A DNA stretch of 64,000 bases from Chloroflexota bacterium (GCA_034717495.1 JAYELL010000040.1:8533-72532); one strand, 5' to 3'; shown: positions 41,466 through 51,917, counted from the stretch's first letter. Program-made: numbers and translations. The notes: generated by a model not told the origin, from the letters alone.

Positions 41466-42428
41466 ATGGCAAGAACTGTCGATTCTGGCACATCTACACC
41501 CGCAGACCAACTGCGTGATCTTCTCGACCGGTGCGAACACCGCGTAGTTAGTCCGATGGATGGCGGCGGCGTGCCTGAGCTGTTCCAATGGATGGACCAG
41601 ATTGCTGATAGCTGGTCTGAGTTGGAGGCCATTGGCGTAGATTTAAGAGCGGAGAAGACTCGCTGGCAGGGCCTGCAATCAAAGGTGCAAACGCGGGGCT
41701 CTATACTGCTGCGGGCCTGGCCTGACGAACCATCGCTGGCCGAGGTCCGTGCGGCGGTCAAGCCGGGACAAGATCGCAGCTGGTGGTGGATTGACGAGTA
41801 TGTGGCCGCGTCGCGTCGAAGCCGCCTGATTCGGAGCCTTGCCATCCTGGCAGCTGTCGCCGCTGTGATCGGCGGCGGAATCTTTCTGTTTGAGAAGCTC
41901 TTCCCTGTGGATCCGATCGTCAAGCAGGTGTATGAACTGCGATCGCAAGCAGAATTGGCCATGTTCGATGGGGATCTCGAAGCCGCCCGGCAGGCTTTTG
42001 CCGAAGCGGTAGCAGTTGACCCGACGGATATCGATCTACGCCTGATGTTTGGCGCGATCCAGGAGTCGTTGGGTGAACAGGCTGACGCAGACGAATCGTG
42101 GCGGGTTGCCCTTGATCTGTTGGACGGGGATGAGGCAGCCTTTTACGTGCAGCGAGCCAGCGCCTTTGGCAAGGTTGGCCAGGCCGACAAGGCGCTTGAG
42201 GATGCCCAGGCAGCCGTGGAACTCGATCCTGAATCTGCGGAAGCATTTATGATAATGGGTATCGCCTACGAGTTGGCCAGCATGGATTTCGAGGCGCTTC
42301 AGGCCTATCAGATCGCCAATGAACTTGTCGACGACGGCAATGCCCAGTTGACCGTACTGATTAGAACCCGGATGGCTTCGCTCCTGCAGAGGCCTGCGTC
42401 GGCACCGCCCACGGAGGCTCCGCCGTAG
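41466..42428 (+). CDS. TPR membrane protein
   Basis: 320 residues. One membrane helix (about residues 122-141, SLAILAAVAAVIGGGIFLFE) is followed by tetratricopeptide repeats: QAELAMFDGDLEAARQAFAE with AVAVDPTDIDLR, and QRASAFGKVGQADKALEDAQ with AVELDPESAEAF. The N-terminal 120 residues are helical and unrecognised. It begins one base after the scpA stop, so it is coupled to scpA. Role unknown; protein-protein contact is likely. Confidence 0.75.
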   Translation: MARTVDSGTSTPADQLRDLLDRCEHRVVSPMDGGGVPELFQWMDQIADSWSELEAIGVDLRAEKTRWQGLQSKVQTRGSILLRAWPDEPSLAEVRAAVKPGQDRSWWWIDEYVAASRRSRLIRSLAILAAVAAVIGGGIFLFEKLFPVDPIVKQVYELRSQAELAMFDGDLEAARQAFAEAVAVDPTDIDLRLMFGAIQESLGEQADADESWRVALDLLDGDEAAFYVQRASAFGKVGQADKALEDAQAAVELDPESAEAFMIMGIAYELASMDFEALQAYQIANELVDDGNAQLTVLIRTRMASLLQRPASAPPTEAPP

Positions 42429-42480
42429 GGCCGCGTTATGCTACGGCAGGAAAGTCAGATTATCTGGCTGGGGTAAACTA

Positions 42481-42489
42481 TGGTATAAT
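42481..42489 (+). promoter_or_regulatory. Extended -10 promoter upstream of prfA
   Basis: TGGTATAAT (42481-42489) is an extended -10 (TGnTATAAT). The -35 region is weak, as is common with this type. It is 240 bases before prfA. Confidence 0.6.
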
Positions 42490-42598
42490 TACGACAGCGG
42501 TTGCTTCGCTTGGCAGCCGCTGAATTTCGTCTGATCTGACTTACCGATGCAAACATGGGCGGGGCGTAAGAGATTCCACTTGCTCGCCATCTATAGAT

Positions 42599-42738
42599 AT
42601 GAAGACTAAAAAAAACAGAACGTGCCACAATCTGGCTTTCTGGTAGCTCCGGTCGAAGTGACCATAGAGAAGAACGTCACTGTCGAATACTGTGCATTTG
42701 AGTGCCAGTGCAAGCTGGAGGACCCCTTAGATGAATGA
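42599..42738 (+). other. Possible small frameshifted gene before prfA
   Basis: From ATG 42599 the frame reads MKTKK and then crosses a run of eight A. In that frame it stops after 15 codons. In the -1 frame it continues: NVPQSGFLVAPVEVTIEKN, then [20 protein letters not shown] and a TGA at 42736-42738, overlapping the prfA start. A combined product of about 45 residues with three cysteines would result from slippage on the A run or an extra A. The homopolymer could also be a sequencing error. Family not recognised. Confidence 0.35.
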
Positions 42739-43819
42739 AAGCCTGAAAAGCGCCGAAAAAAGATATGAAGAAATACTGCGGCTGATGGCGGAACCGGAGA
42801 TTGCCGCGGATTATGAAAAGATGGTCGAACTGGCCAAGGAGCGGGCTGAGCTTCAGGGCCTGGTGGAAACATTTCGAAGATACCAGGCACTCGAACAAGA
42901 ACTGGCCGACGCTCAAGAGTTGTTGGATGAGGATGGCCAGGATCCTGAGCTCGTCGAATTGGCGAGAGAGGAAATCGAACGGCTTCTGCCTGAGATCGGG
43001 CAGCTGAAAGAGACGCTGAAGGTCATGCTGCTGCCATCGGATCCTAACGATTCGAAGGATGTGATCGTCGAGATTCGTGCGGGCACCGGTGGCAATGAGG
43101 CCGGTTTGTTTGCAGCCGATCTGTTTCGCATGTACTCTCGTTGGGCTGAGGCTCATCGCCACAAGGTGGAGATGCTCAGCCACAACGAGACCGGAATCGG
43201 TGGTTTCAAAGAGGTGATATTTTCGGTTAAGGGACAGGGCGCCTACTCGCGGTTAAAACATGAAAGTGGCGTCCACCGGGTTCAACGAGTCCCGGTTACC
43301 GAGTCACAGGGCCGAATTCATACGTCGACGGCGACTATTGCCGTATTGCCCGAGATGAGCAACGTGGAAGTTGAGATCAAACCCCAGGATATCCGTATCG
43401 ATGTCTTTCGTGCGGGTGGGCCAGGTGGTCAGAGCGTCAACACCACCGACTCGGCGGTGCGAATCACCCATAGCCCCACCGGTCTTGTGATTTCCTGCCA
43501 GGACGAGAAGTCGCAGCTCCAGAACCGGGCGCGCGCCCTGCAGATCCTGCGTGCCCGACTCTATGCCAATGAGATGGAGCGTCAAAGGGAAGAACAGAGT
43601 GCGACCAGACGGAGTCAGGTGGGCTCTGGCGAACGGAGCGAAAAGGTCCGAACCTACAACTTTCCGCAAAACAGGGTCACCGACCACCGCGTTGGCATCA
43701 CGCTGCATCGGCTGGATTCGGTTTTGGAGGGTGACCTGGATGAGCTGATTGAGGCCCTGATCGCCAAGGAACAATCCGATCGAATGGCTCGCCTCAACGA
43801 AGAGGCGGTAAACCAATAA
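42731..43819 (+). CDS. prfA: Peptide chain release factor 1
   Basis: 362 residues. RF1 ends translation at UAA and [12 protein letters not shown] (GGQ motif, about residue 233) and the PVT stop-codon anticodon-like tripeptide ([14 protein letters not shown], about residue 188) identify it as RF1 rather than RF2. The N-terminal helical part and the C-terminal [11 protein letters not shown] are also typical. GGAGG lies nine bases before the ATG. prmC, whose product methylates the GGQ glutamine, follows 20 bases downstream. Confidence 0.97.
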   Translation: MNESLKSAEKRYEEILRLMAEPEIAADYEKMVELAKERAELQGLVETFRRYQALEQELADAQELLDEDGQDPELVELAREEIERLLPEIGQLKETLKVMLLPSDPNDSKDVIVEIRAGTGGNEAGLFAADLFRMYSRWAEAHRHKVEMLSHNETGIGGFKEVIFSVKGQGAYSRLKHESGVHRVQRVPVTESQGRIHTSTATIAVLPEMSNVEVEIKPQDIRIDVFRAGGPGGQSVNTTDSAVRITHSPTGLVISCQDEKSQLQNRARALQILRARLYANEMERQREEQSATRRSQVGSGERSEKVRTYNFPQNRVTDHRVGITLHRLDSVLEGDLDELIEALIAKEQSDRMARLNEEAVNQ

Positions 43820-43839
43820 TCGCAAGGGAGCGATAACCT

Positions 43840-44844
43840 GTGTGGAGTACAACTCTGGGAGACGCCCTGGGCGGCAACGGCCATGATTCCGATGGTGGGC
43901 GCGCCGTCCCTGTATCTTATTTCAACTGGCAATTGGATGCCGAGGTAACCGTCGGTTTGGCACTGGTGGCAGCAACGCGTCGCCTGAAAAGTGCCGGGCT
44001 GGATACGCCGCGATTGGACAGCGAGGTGTTGCTGGCTGAGGTGATGGGTTGGGACCGGACCAGGCTTTTCACCGATCCGGATCGCCAACTCAGCGACGCT
44101 GAACGGCAGAGATTTGAAGAGCTGGTGGAGCGGCGCTTCAGACATGAGCCCGTGGCCTACCTGATCGAAAGAAAGGCCTTTTACAACCTGGAGTTGTTTG
44201 TCGATCACCGTGTGCTGATTCCGCGACCCGAAACTGAGTTGTTGGTGGACTTAGCCCTGGACCTGGCTTCGCAGCTGTTGCGCCTCAGGCAGGAAGAGGC
44301 GGGCGGCAACGGCCATGGACCCGGCTCATCTGTCGAGCGGATAACCGTTGCCGATATCGGCACGGGCAGTGGTGCGGTCGGCCTGGCGATAGCCCTGAAC
44401 GCCTCGATGACCGATGTCTACGCTGTCGATATCTCCGACGATGCTTTGGCCGTGGCGAGGGAGAACGCTCGTCGCTGCCAGGCCGAAAATCTGGTAACGT
44501 TTTTCAAGGGGGATCTGCTTGAACCCCTGCCTGCTCCGGTGGATATCGTTGTAGCCAATCTGCCCTACATTGCCCTGCATGAGCTTGATGAGCTGGCGCC
44601 GGGGATCACAGATTTCGAACCGACCCTGGCCCTTACTGGCGGCGCCGATGGCCTGAGTCTCATCCGCCGTCTTTTGGTCCAGTCCCGAGCTTGCTTACGG
44701 CCTCAGGGTGCCGTGTTGCTGGAGATCGGTGCCCAGCAAGGAACTCAAGTGGCAGCTATTGCACGGGAGCAGTTTCCCGAAGCATTCGTCGAGGTGTTGA
44801 GTGATTATGGCTACCGGGATCGTATCGTTCGAGTTCAGAGCTGA
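43840..44844 (+). CDS. prmC: Release-factor glutamine methyltransferase PrmC
   Basis: 334 residues. PrmC (HemK) methylates the GGQ glutamine of RF1 and RF2. The N-terminal helical domain, RRFRHEPVAYLIERKAFY, the SAM-binding VADIGTGSGAVGLAIAL, and VVANLPYIA are present. The usual NPPY catalytic motif reads NLPY, seen in several Chloroflexota. About 50 residues of extra sequence precede the fold (MWSTTLGDALGG...), so the true start may lie downstream. Order prfA-prmC-tsaC is common. Confidence 0.92.
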   Translation: MWSTTLGDALGGNGHDSDGGRAVPVSYFNWQLDAEVTVGLALVAATRRLKSAGLDTPRLDSEVLLAEVMGWDRTRLFTDPDRQLSDAERQRFEELVERRFRHEPVAYLIERKAFYNLELFVDHRVLIPRPETELLVDLALDLASQLLRLRQEEAGGNGHGPGSSVERITVADIGTGSGAVGLAIALNASMTDVYAVDISDDALAVARENARRCQAENLVTFFKGDLLEPLPAPVDIVVANLPYIALHELDELAPGITDFEPTLALTGGADGLSLIRRLLVQSRACLRPQGAVLLEIGAQQGTQVAAIAREQFPEAFVEVLSDYGYRDRIVRVQS

Positions 44845-44922
44845 ACCGGATTTCGGGCGAACATCGAGGAATCTGCAGCGCCCATCAGGGCGCTGTGTCG
44901 CGGGAAAAGTGGATAGCGAGTA

Positions 44923-45573
44923 GTGAGCTCTCAAGCAGATATGCCCGCCAGATTAACGACGATTTTGCCAGCAGATGGCCCACAGGCGATCGAACGGGCG
45001 GCGGCAGCTCTGCAGCTGGGAGAGCTGGTGGCCTTTCCCACCGACACGGTTTATGGCGTTGGGGCAGTTGCCTGGAATGCCACCGCTGTTGCAGCTCTTT
45101 TCCGGGTAAAAGAAAGATCGGTTGACAAGGCCATTCCAGTTTTGATCAACGGCCAGGAAATGCTGGAGTCCATCGCGGACCGGCTGCCGGTTGGCACGAT
45201 CAGACTGATCAAACGTTTCTGGCCCGGGCCATTGACTCTCATCGTGCCAAGGGGACCGGCGGTTTCCGACATCGTGACAGCGGGCGGGGAAGGGGTAGCG
45301 GTCCGGGTGCCAGATCACCGGGTCGTTCTCGACCTTATCGATCTGCTGGGTAAACCGCTGGCGGCAACGAGTGCCAACATTTCCGGACAACCCAGCCCCG
45401 TCTCAGCGTCGCAGGTTCTTGAGCAATTGGGAGGGCGGATCAAGTTTCTGCTGGATGGCGGAAGCAGTCCGGCGGGAGTCCCATCGACGGTTGTGGACCT
45501 GACAGGCAGCAGATGGCGAGTGCTGCGTCCGGGGCCAATTGAATTGAGTCAACTGAAAGAGACGTTGGGTTAG
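44923..45573 (+). CDS. tsaC: L-threonylcarbamoyladenylate synthase TsaC
   Basis: 216 residues. TsaC/Sua5 makes the intermediate for the t6A modification of tRNAs. YrdC-fold marks: LVAFPTDTVYGVGA, LFRVKERSVDKAIPVLI, FWPGPLTLIVPRG, VRVPDH and LAATSANISGQPSP. The start is GTG at 44923. The protein has the short YrdC form without the Sua5 extension. It follows prmC in the same direction, 78 bases apart. Confidence 0.95.
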   Translation: MSSQADMPARLTTILPADGPQAIERAAAALQLGELVAFPTDTVYGVGAVAWNATAVAALFRVKERSVDKAIPVLINGQEMLESIADRLPVGTIRLIKRFWPGPLTLIVPRGPAVSDIVTAGGEGVAVRVPDHRVVLDLIDLLGKPLAATSANISGQPSPVSASQVLEQLGGRIKFLLDGGSSPAGVPSTVVDLTGSRWRVLRPGPIELSQLKETLG

Positions 45574-45652
45574 ATTTTCCTCTTTCGCGTAGTGGTTTAA
45601 GACGGGTTTCTCAGGGAAAGCGAGAGTTTTCTCACCGATTTAGGGTGCATTG

Positions 45653-47020
45653 ATGGCTGACGTGACGGTAATCGGCGCTGGCTTGGCTGGCTCGGAAGCA
45701 GCCTGGCAGATAGCCCAGCGGGGACTGACAGTTGATTTGTACGAGATGCGGCCCGTGCGGCAGACTGAGGCCCACGTTTCCGATGGGTTCGCGGAACTCG
45801 TTTGTAGCAACAGTTTTGGCTCGACGCGCATCGACCGCGCCTTGGGGCTTTTGAAGGAAGAGATGCGGCAACTGGGCTCGATGGTTATCGCCTGCGCGGA
45901 CAGGCATGCCTTGCCGGCCGGTGGCGCGCTGGCGGTGGACAGGGAGATCTTTTCCAGGTCGGTGACGGCGCTGGTGACTTCGCACCCCAACATCACAGTC
46001 CAGCGGGAGGAAGTAACGGAGATTCCGGACGGATTGGCGGTCGTTGCCACAGGCCCTCTGACTTCCGGGTCTCTGGCAGAATCCATCGGACGAATCACCG
46101 GGCAACAACACCTCTTTTTTTACGACGCCCTGGCGCCCATCGTATCCTATGAGAGTATCGCGTCCCCGCCAGCCTGGCGGCAGAGTCGCTACGACCGGGA
46201 CAGCGGAAGTGGGCAAGGGGACTACATCAATTGTCCCTTGGACAAGGACGAGTATGAGACATTCGTCGAGGCGATCAGGTCTGCCGGGCGCATTGAACTA
46301 CGCGCCTTCGAAGAAGAGGATGGGGAGGCGCAGCGTTTCTTCGAGGGATGTTTGCCGATCGAGGTGTTGGCGGAGCGGGGCGTGGATGCCCTGGCATTTG
46401 GTCCGATGCGGCCGGTAGGGCTGCGCGATCCGCGCACTAATCGGCGTCCACATGCCGTTGTGCAGCTGCGCCAGGATAACCTGGCTGGGACCCTGTACAA
46501 TATGGTAGGGTTTCAGACCAACATCAAGTGGCCGGAGCAGCGCCGAATCCTGCGCTTGATTCCAGGCCTTGAAAATGCCCAGTTTGTGCGACTTGGCCAA
46601 ATGCACCGCAACACATTCCTGAACTCCCCGACTCTTTTGCTGCCCACGCTGCAATTCAAGAATCGCACCGATCTGCTTTTTGCAGGGCAGATCGTGGGAT
46701 CAGAAGGCTACGTGGGCTCGGCGGCCGGCGGTCTGCTGGCTGGCATTAACATGGCCCGCATTGCCCGACACAGTTGGCCATTGATCGTGCCAGAGGATAC
46801 CATGATGGGCGCATTGTTTCACTATGTGACCCAGGCCGAGCCGAACAGCTTTCAACCGATGAAGGCCAACTTTGGTCTGCTGCCGCCCCTGGCGAAAAGA
46901 GTCAGAAACAAGGGGGCGCGCTATCAGGCTTACGCAGACCGGGCGCAGGCATCGCTGCGAGCATTCATCGTTGCCCGTGAGATCTTGCCTGTGGCGGTAT
47001 CTGAGGTCTCTGGGCGCTAG
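45653..47020 (+). CDS. trmFO: tRNA (uracil-5-)-methyltransferase TrmFO
   Basis: About 455 residues. TrmFO uses 5,10-methylene-THF and FAD to methylate uridine 54 of tRNA. The FAD-binding [19 protein letters not shown] at the N-terminus, [13 protein letters not shown] and [26 protein letters not shown], and [14 protein letters not shown]-type segment (here [16 protein letters not shown]) are hallmarks. The ATG at 45653 is preceded by AGGGTG; an in-frame TTG at 45650 is the alternative. Confidence 0.95.
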   Translation: MADVTVIGAGLAGSEAAWQIAQRGLTVDLYEMRPVRQTEAHVSDGFAELVCSNSFGSTRIDRALGLLKEEMRQLGSMVIACADRHALPAGGALAVDREIFSRSVTALVTSHPNITVQREEVTEIPDGLAVVATGPLTSGSLAESIGRITGQQHLFFYDALAPIVSYESIASPPAWRQSRYDRDSGSGQGDYINCPLDKDEYETFVEAIRSAGRIELRAFEEEDGEAQRFFEGCLPIEVLAERGVDALAFGPMRPVGLRDPRTNRRPHAVVQLRQDNLAGTLYNMVGFQTNIKWPEQRRILRLIPGLENAQFVRLGQMHRNTFLNSPTLLLPTLQFKNRTDLLFAGQIVGSEGYVGSAAGGLLAGINMARIARHSWPLIVPEDTMMGALFHYVTQAEPNSFQPMKANFGLLPPLAKRVRNKGARYQAYADRAQASLRAFIVAREILPVAVSEVSGR

Positions 47021-47146
47021 TCAGTCAATTTCCTCTCCTCCTTCCTTCCAGTATTCTCCTCCTTCCGACTTTCTCGCTGCTCCAATCTTATTTCTTGCTG
47101 CGAAGCCGGAACCAATAAGATGGACAACCGTCATCATAGTTAGTAG

Positions 47147-47276
47147 CTGTTTGAAAAGGGGTTAAAGGTTTCCCCAGGCTGGTCGAAAGCTGCAATTCAG
47201 GCCTGGAAACCCGCCTGATGCAGCGAAGCACACTTTGAAGACCCAACAAGTTCCATAGACAAGACTTTTCAAACAG
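47147..47276. mobile_element. MITE-like element with 12-base terminal inverted repeats
   Basis: CTGTTTGAAAAG at 47147-47158 and its exact inverse CTTTTCAAACAG at 47265-47276 bound a 130-base stretch with no reading frame of note. The size and terminal repeats suit a MITE. No clear target-site duplication is visible. The gene-free interval (47021-47796) otherwise holds a hairpin at 47504-47551. Confidence 0.55.
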
Positions 47277-47503
47277 TTTCTTGGCCGGTGGCGGCGTCTT
47301 TTCCACCCGTTTACCGAGGGAAACCTGGGGCTGCCAAACGTTTATATGGCAGGGCCGGGTTGAGGGACTCCGGGATTTTCTCGAGGCGCTGGTTGGCTAC
47401 AACAGAACTTCTGGGCAGTGGGGCGTTGACAGGGAGGCAGGAGCGAACCCCCATCATTCCCCAGCTTAGAGCCGTTTCAGCCTGGGATTTTGCATACACG
47501 AAA

Positions 47504-47551
47504 CGTTTTTCCGATGAAATCCAACTTTTTTTAAGATTTCGCCGAAAAACG
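47504..47551 (+). repeat. Imperfect inverted repeat in the intergenic stretch
   Basis: CGTTTTTC...GAAATC and GATTTC...GAAAAACG can pair over about 14 bases with a small bulge, around an AT-rich loop with eight T. No poly-T after the 3' arm, so it is not a terminator in itself. Confidence 0.5.
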
Positions 47552-47659
47552 AGACCTTAAAAAACTTCATATAGTCACGATAGGACTGGAATCGGTTGTC
47601 TGCACGTACAACTATACGAAAACCAGCCTGGTTTTAAGACCTGTTGCCCTCTGGAAGGC

Positions 47660-47689
47660 TTGAAGTGGCTACCTGGCACGTGCTACAAT
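47660..47689 (+). promoter_or_regulatory. Promoter of the first LysM gene
   Basis: TTGAAG (47660-47665), 18-base spacer, TACAAT (47684-47689). A leader of about 100 bases precedes the ATG at 47797. Confidence 0.6.
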
Positions 47690-47796
47690 AAACAGGCCAG
47701 AACGACGTCAGGGATTTTTCGAGATGGCAAGAGACGTCCGAGAGAAAAACAGGTGAGCCGGAAGTGCCACCGAAATTTGTTTAGGAGGAACGGCAA

Positions 47797-49887
47797 ATGG
47801 TAGCTCGAAAACCTCGAATCCTGATCGCTGCTCTGATCGTGGCCGTCATGATCAGTGTGGTTCCCGCCAGCGGAGGGCCTATGGCATCGGTTGGCGACCT
47901 ATTATATAATGGCGGTTTCGAACATGGCTTCGTGGCGAACCAGGCCTGCGGAGGCATGGTTGGTGCCGGCTGGGGATGTTTCAATAATGGTGGTGTGGCT
48001 GAGTATGGGTACTACGACGACATGTGGGATCCAGTGGTTTACGCCGGGGAACACTCCCAGCTTATCGAGATCAACACAAAAGAAATGGGCGGCGACAACG
48101 ACCGCAACGCTGGTATTTTCCAAAGGGTTGCCGTATGGCCAGGAACCGAGTATGAGCTTTCGCTCAAGGGTATGATCCGCGCCGATGACCATGGCGGGGA
48201 TCCCTGGCGCTATCGGGTGTACGTAGGGTTTGACTACTATGGAGGCACCGACTGGCAAGCGGTCACCGACTGGCGCGAGATGCCCTGGGATGATTATTAC
48301 GATCGCCTGAGCCCCGGCGCCTGGAGCGGCTATAGCACCAAGGTGGCACCATCGACCGACCAGCTGACCGTATTCGTGCGGGTCCAGCGCAAGTGGGGCA
48401 CCTGGTACGAGGAGACCGACGTCAACCTGGACGCCATCAGTCTTTTCGGTCCTGTAGCAGCGGTACCTTATCAGAAACCCTACCATGATGGCGGTTATCA
48501 CGGCGATCCAAAACCTGTGCATCCTCCGGCTGCCATGCATCCTCCGGTTGCTCAGCCGCCGATCGCTCATCCGCCGGTTGATCCGGGCTGGGGAGTTCAC
48601 CCGCCCAAGCCGCACCCGGAACCGGCCATCGTATGTGATGGTCCCAACCTACTGATGAACGGTGGGTTTGAGTATGGCTTCCAGGCCAACGGCGTGGCCA
48701 ACTACTGGATGGGCTTCAACAACGGTGGGCGAGCCAACTACGGTTACTACGATGAACAGTGGCCGCCAGTGGTGTCGGAAGGTACCCACGGCCAGTTGAT
48801 CGAGATCAACACGCTGGACGTGGGAGATCAGACCGATCCCGACCGGATGTCAGGGATCTACCAATGGTTGTGGCTGAAGCCAGGAGCGACGTACGAGTTC
48901 TCGGTGGATGCGATGATGCGGGAACGGAACGATCATTCGGACGAGGATTTCTACCGCTACATGGTGGAATGGGGCTACTCGGCCAATGGGTGGACGGATC
49001 CTGCCAACATGACCTTCCGGGAACGGGTGCCGTTGGACAACATCTATCTGCGGACGGAGCCGGGAGAGATGCAATCCTACACCACGCGGTTCGCGGCACC
49101 GAGTGAGACGACGACGATCTGGCTGTTTGCGTTGAAGAAGTGGGCAACGCTGGAGCGGGAGTTGGATGCAAATCTGGATAACGTGGCGATACGGATGTGT
49201 CGTACCCCCGAGCCGGTGCACCCCATCTACCCGATACCGCCGATCGTGCATCCAATTAAGCCGATACCGCCGGTGTATCCGAAGCCCTGCCCACCCCAGG
49301 TGGAGCAGCCGACCTACCCGCCCGACCCGGGCTGCCCCGTTAAGCCGGTGCACCCGATTGAGCCGGGCGTGCCAGGATGCACCACCTATCACCAGGTGCA
49401 GCGGGGAGATACACTCTCGGGGCTGGCACAACAATACGGTACGACGGTTCAAGCCATTATGGCAGCGAACAATCTTACCAATCCCAATTACATCTACGTC
49501 GGCCAGAAACTGTGTATTCCTGGTCAGTCCAGCTGGGACGAAAGCGGTGGAACGAGCGGCCAGGCTGGATATCAAGACCAGGGTTCATACAGTGAACAAG
49601 GCGGCGCTGATGCAAATAGTGGCGACGGAAGCTACGACGGGCACGGTGGTCAAACGGACCACCAATACTCCGAACCTCAACAGAGGTCAGATTCGGGTCC
49701 TGTGCCCACGGCAACCGAAACCACAGTCGAAATTCCCGGTTCCCCGACTTCATATCGGGTACAAAGAGGCGACACGTTGAGCGGTATTGCTCAACAATTC
49801 AACACGACTGTAGAGGCACTGATGGCTCTGAACGACATCGCCAACCCCAACTTCATCTATGTGGGGCAGAGCCTGCGCCTCGGTTGA
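47797..49887 (+). CDS. Secreted protein with two jelly-roll-like domains and two LysM domains
   Basis: 696 residues. A signal peptide ([20 protein letters not shown]) is followed by two similar domains, about residues 33-225 and 282-468. Each starts [11 protein letters not shown] or [11 protein letters not shown] and has a YGYYD motif and SQLIEINT or GQLIEINT. They look like a duplicated carbohydrate-binding beta-sandwich. Pro/His-rich linkers separate them and lead to LysM 1 (about 531-573; [17 protein letters not shown]). A Gly/Ser/Gln-rich linker and LysM 2 (about 652-695) follow. LysM binds peptidoglycan or other glucosamine polymers, so the protein is probably held at the cell surface. 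AGGAGG site before the ATG. Confidence 0.9.
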   Translation: MVARKPRILIAALIVAVMISVVPASGGPMASVGDLLYNGGFEHGFVANQACGGMVGAGWGCFNNGGVAEYGYYDDMWDPVVYAGEHSQLIEINTKEMGGDNDRNAGIFQRVAVWPGTEYELSLKGMIRADDHGGDPWRYRVYVGFDYYGGTDWQAVTDWREMPWDDYYDRLSPGAWSGYSTKVAPSTDQLTVFVRVQRKWGTWYEETDVNLDAISLFGPVAAVPYQKPYHDGGYHGDPKPVHPPAAMHPPVAQPPIAHPPVDPGWGVHPPKPHPEPAIVCDGPNLLMNGGFEYGFQANGVANYWMGFNNGGRANYGYYDEQWPPVVSEGTHGQLIEINTLDVGDQTDPDRMSGIYQWLWLKPGATYEFSVDAMMRERNDHSDEDFYRYMVEWGYSANGWTDPANMTFRERVPLDNIYLRTEPGEMQSYTTRFAAPSETTTIWLFALKKWATLERELDANLDNVAIRMCRTPEPVHPIYPIPPIVHPIKPIPPVYPKPCPPQVEQPTYPPDPGCPVKPVHPIEPGVPGCTTYHQVQRGDTLSGLAQQYGTTVQAIMAANNLTNPNYIYVGQKLCIPGQSSWDESGGTSGQAGYQDQGSYSEQGGADANSGDGSYDGHGGQTDHQYSEPQQRSDSGPVPTATETTVEIPGSPTSYRVQRGDTLSGIAQQFNTTVEALMALNDIANPNFIYVGQSLRLG

Positions 49888-50032
49888 GCAGTCCTAGTAC
49901 ATCATAGCTAACATCGATACGCAAGGAGGTCTTGGGTCCGGAGCCCAGAAAATGGCTGGACTTTGGCTCCAGGGCCGCCGGGAGGTTGCGATGCCATGAG
50001 AGGGTTGGCTCCCCACAAGAGTATTGGCCAGT

Positions 50033-50048
50033 CTGGCGCTTGCGCCAG
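50033..50048 (+). other. Perfect hairpin in the leader of the second LysM gene
   Basis: CTGGCGC-TT-GCGCCAG (50033-50039 and 50042-50048). It lies 92 bases before the start of the next gene. No T tract; it may stabilise the mRNA or pause ribosomes. The interval 49888-50139 holds no recognised gene. Confidence 0.4.
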
Positions 50049-50139
50049 CAAGTGTTCGAAGAAGATCGGAAGTACGTGCCCAAGGTCAATCGAGACCCGC
50101 GGGCGAGTAGATATAGGTTAATGAAGAAGGAGGATTTCA

Positions 50140-51834
50140 ATGATAGGAAAGAAGGGTCGAAGAGTATGGTTGGTGGTGGCTGTTGTGGCAGCGTTCTCAA
50201 TGGTTCTCACCATGACCAGCGTGACCTTCGCTGGAGGCGATGATTACGACGGAGCGACCACCTGTGTGGACGGCTGGGTAATCAACCACCGCGAAGTTCC
50301 CGTGGATGGCACCGAGTTCGATCCAACCATGAAGGTCTATGCCTTTGGCATGCCTGGTAACACCGATGCTGCTAACCTGCCCGACATGGCGACTCTGGCC
50401 TCCAACGCTGCTGAACTGGATGCTATGGGTGCGCCTGCCGGCGGCGACCGCAGCTCCTTCGTCATGGAGATGGCAGAAGTAGGCAGCGATGGATACTTCA
50501 AGTTCGAAGATCTGCCTGCCGACTACTACTACACCTTTGCGATGCAGTTGCCGCCGGACTGGGACGGTATCGTTCCCCAGGCCGCTCGCAATGGCATCGC
50601 CTGGACTGGTTGGGCCAAGCTCAGCGAGGTCGACCAGGACAAGGAAAAATGCCATCGTATCGTTTTCAAGATCCGCCGCCTGTTCGACGTCACTGTCATC
50701 AAGTGGGAGGAACTTCTGGACGGCACGGTGCAGCCTGGCGAAGGCTGGAAGATCGACGTCATTCCCCAGGGTGATCCCTTCGTTCACCCCCAGAATGGCA
50801 CCACCGGCGCGGATGGCACCGTTGTATTCACCATCACGCCCGGCAAGTGGATGATCAAGGAAACCGTTAAGCCTGGTTGGCAACCTGTCACGCCGCCCCA
50901 TGTGTATCTAACACTCGATCAGTATGCACCTCCTGGAGCGACGGATCCGGTCATCTTCAAGAACCGGGAACCCGCCTGCTACGGTGAGATCATCGTTGAG
51001 AAGAACGGCCTGGGAACTGATGCTGAGACCGGTGACCTGGTCTGGCTCGGACCGCTGGCCGGCTGGAAGATTACACTCACGCGGACTGACGGCAGCATGT
51101 ATCCTGTGTCCAAGTACACGGATGCCTCCGGCAAGGTGACCTTCAAGGACCTGCGCCCCGGCGTCTACGAGGTGCAGGAATACGTCCAGAGTGGTTGGAA
51201 GGCTGTGAGCGACAATCCTCAGGTTGTCGTCCTGGAGAACTGTGAGACTGCCCGTGTGCTCTTCGAGAACGAGGAAATCGCTGGCAAGTTGCAGATCAAA
51301 GGCAAGAAACTGTACAACGCATGGGTGCCCCCGTACAAGGGCCAGACCGTTGGTCTCTCCGGTTGGGAGATTACGGCGACCCTGAAGGGCTCCGATCCTG
51401 AGCGCAGTGTCACGACCTACACCAATGCTCTTGGTGAGTATGAGTTCACCCAGCAGATGTTGGATGATGCAGGCATGGCCATTCCTGGCGCCACGATCAC
51501 CGTCTGTGAGGAAGATCGGGATAACTGGATCCACATCACGCCCGACTGTGTCGACGTGACCTTCCCTTATCCCGTGCCGCCTGACTATACGGGTGTGACC
51601 GTGAACTTCACGAACATCCAGGATCCGCCACTGCCTGGCACGGGTGCTGCCATGAGCAGCAGCAGCGCTGCCTACACGGGCAGTTCCTGCAGCAGCACTC
51701 ACGTGGTGCGACCGGGAGAGAACATGTCCTCGATCGCCGCCCAGTACGGCACGTCGGTTCGCGCCATCTCCTCCGCGAGTGGCGTTAGCAACCCCAACTA
51801 CATTCGTGCCGGCCAAACGCTCTGTGTACAGTAG
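50140..51834 (+). CDS. Secreted surface protein with prealbumin-like repeats and a C-terminal LysM
   Basis: 564 residues. A signal peptide (LVVAVVAAFSMVLTMTSVTFA) leads to several SpaA/collagen-binding-B-like beta-sandwich modules. Repeating cues are YFKFEDLPADYYYTF, GTVVFTITPGKWMIKETVKPGW, KVTFKDLRPGVYEVQEYVQSGW and LGEYEFTQQMLDDAG, each ending in a Trp or Val turn typical of this fold. The C-terminus is a LysM (about residues 517-563; HVVRPGENMSSIAAQYGTS). No LPxTG sorting signal is seen, so anchoring would be through LysM. AAGGAGG before the ATG. It follows the other LysM gene by 250 bases in the same direction. Confidence 0.88.
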   Translation: MIGKKGRRVWLVVAVVAAFSMVLTMTSVTFAGGDDYDGATTCVDGWVINHREVPVDGTEFDPTMKVYAFGMPGNTDAANLPDMATLASNAAELDAMGAPAGGDRSSFVMEMAEVGSDGYFKFEDLPADYYYTFAMQLPPDWDGIVPQAARNGIAWTGWAKLSEVDQDKEKCHRIVFKIRRLFDVTVIKWEELLDGTVQPGEGWKIDVIPQGDPFVHPQNGTTGADGTVVFTITPGKWMIKETVKPGWQPVTPPHVYLTLDQYAPPGATDPVIFKNREPACYGEIIVEKNGLGTDAETGDLVWLGPLAGWKITLTRTDGSMYPVSKYTDASGKVTFKDLRPGVYEVQEYVQSGWKAVSDNPQVVVLENCETARVLFENEEIAGKLQIKGKKLYNAWVPPYKGQTVGLSGWEITATLKGSDPERSVTTYTNALGEYEFTQQMLDDAGMAIPGATITVCEEDRDNWIHITPDCVDVTFPYPVPPDYTGVTVNFTNIQDPPLPGTGAAMSSSSAAYTGSSCSSTHVVRPGENMSSIAAQYGTSVRAISSASGVSNPNYIRAGQTLCVQ

Positions 51835-51883
51835 CGATAGCCGGTCGGGGAGCCAATGCTCCGACGTGTAGGTAGATAAACCT

Positions 51884-51914
51884 GGCGGGTGGTTCTCTTC
51901 GGAGGCCACCCGCC
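51884..51914. terminator. Bidirectional terminator between the LysM gene and miaB
   Basis: Perfect nine-base stem GGCGGGTGG (51884-51892) / CCACCCGCC (51906-51914). T content after it is weak on both strands. The convergent genes on either side support a shared terminator. Confidence 0.65.
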
Positions 51915-51917
51915 GTT

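Noticed and set aside
49932-50243. A short plus-strand gene between the LysM genes
   Set aside because: The frame overlaps the ribosome binding site and start of the next gene, and its product has no natural composition.
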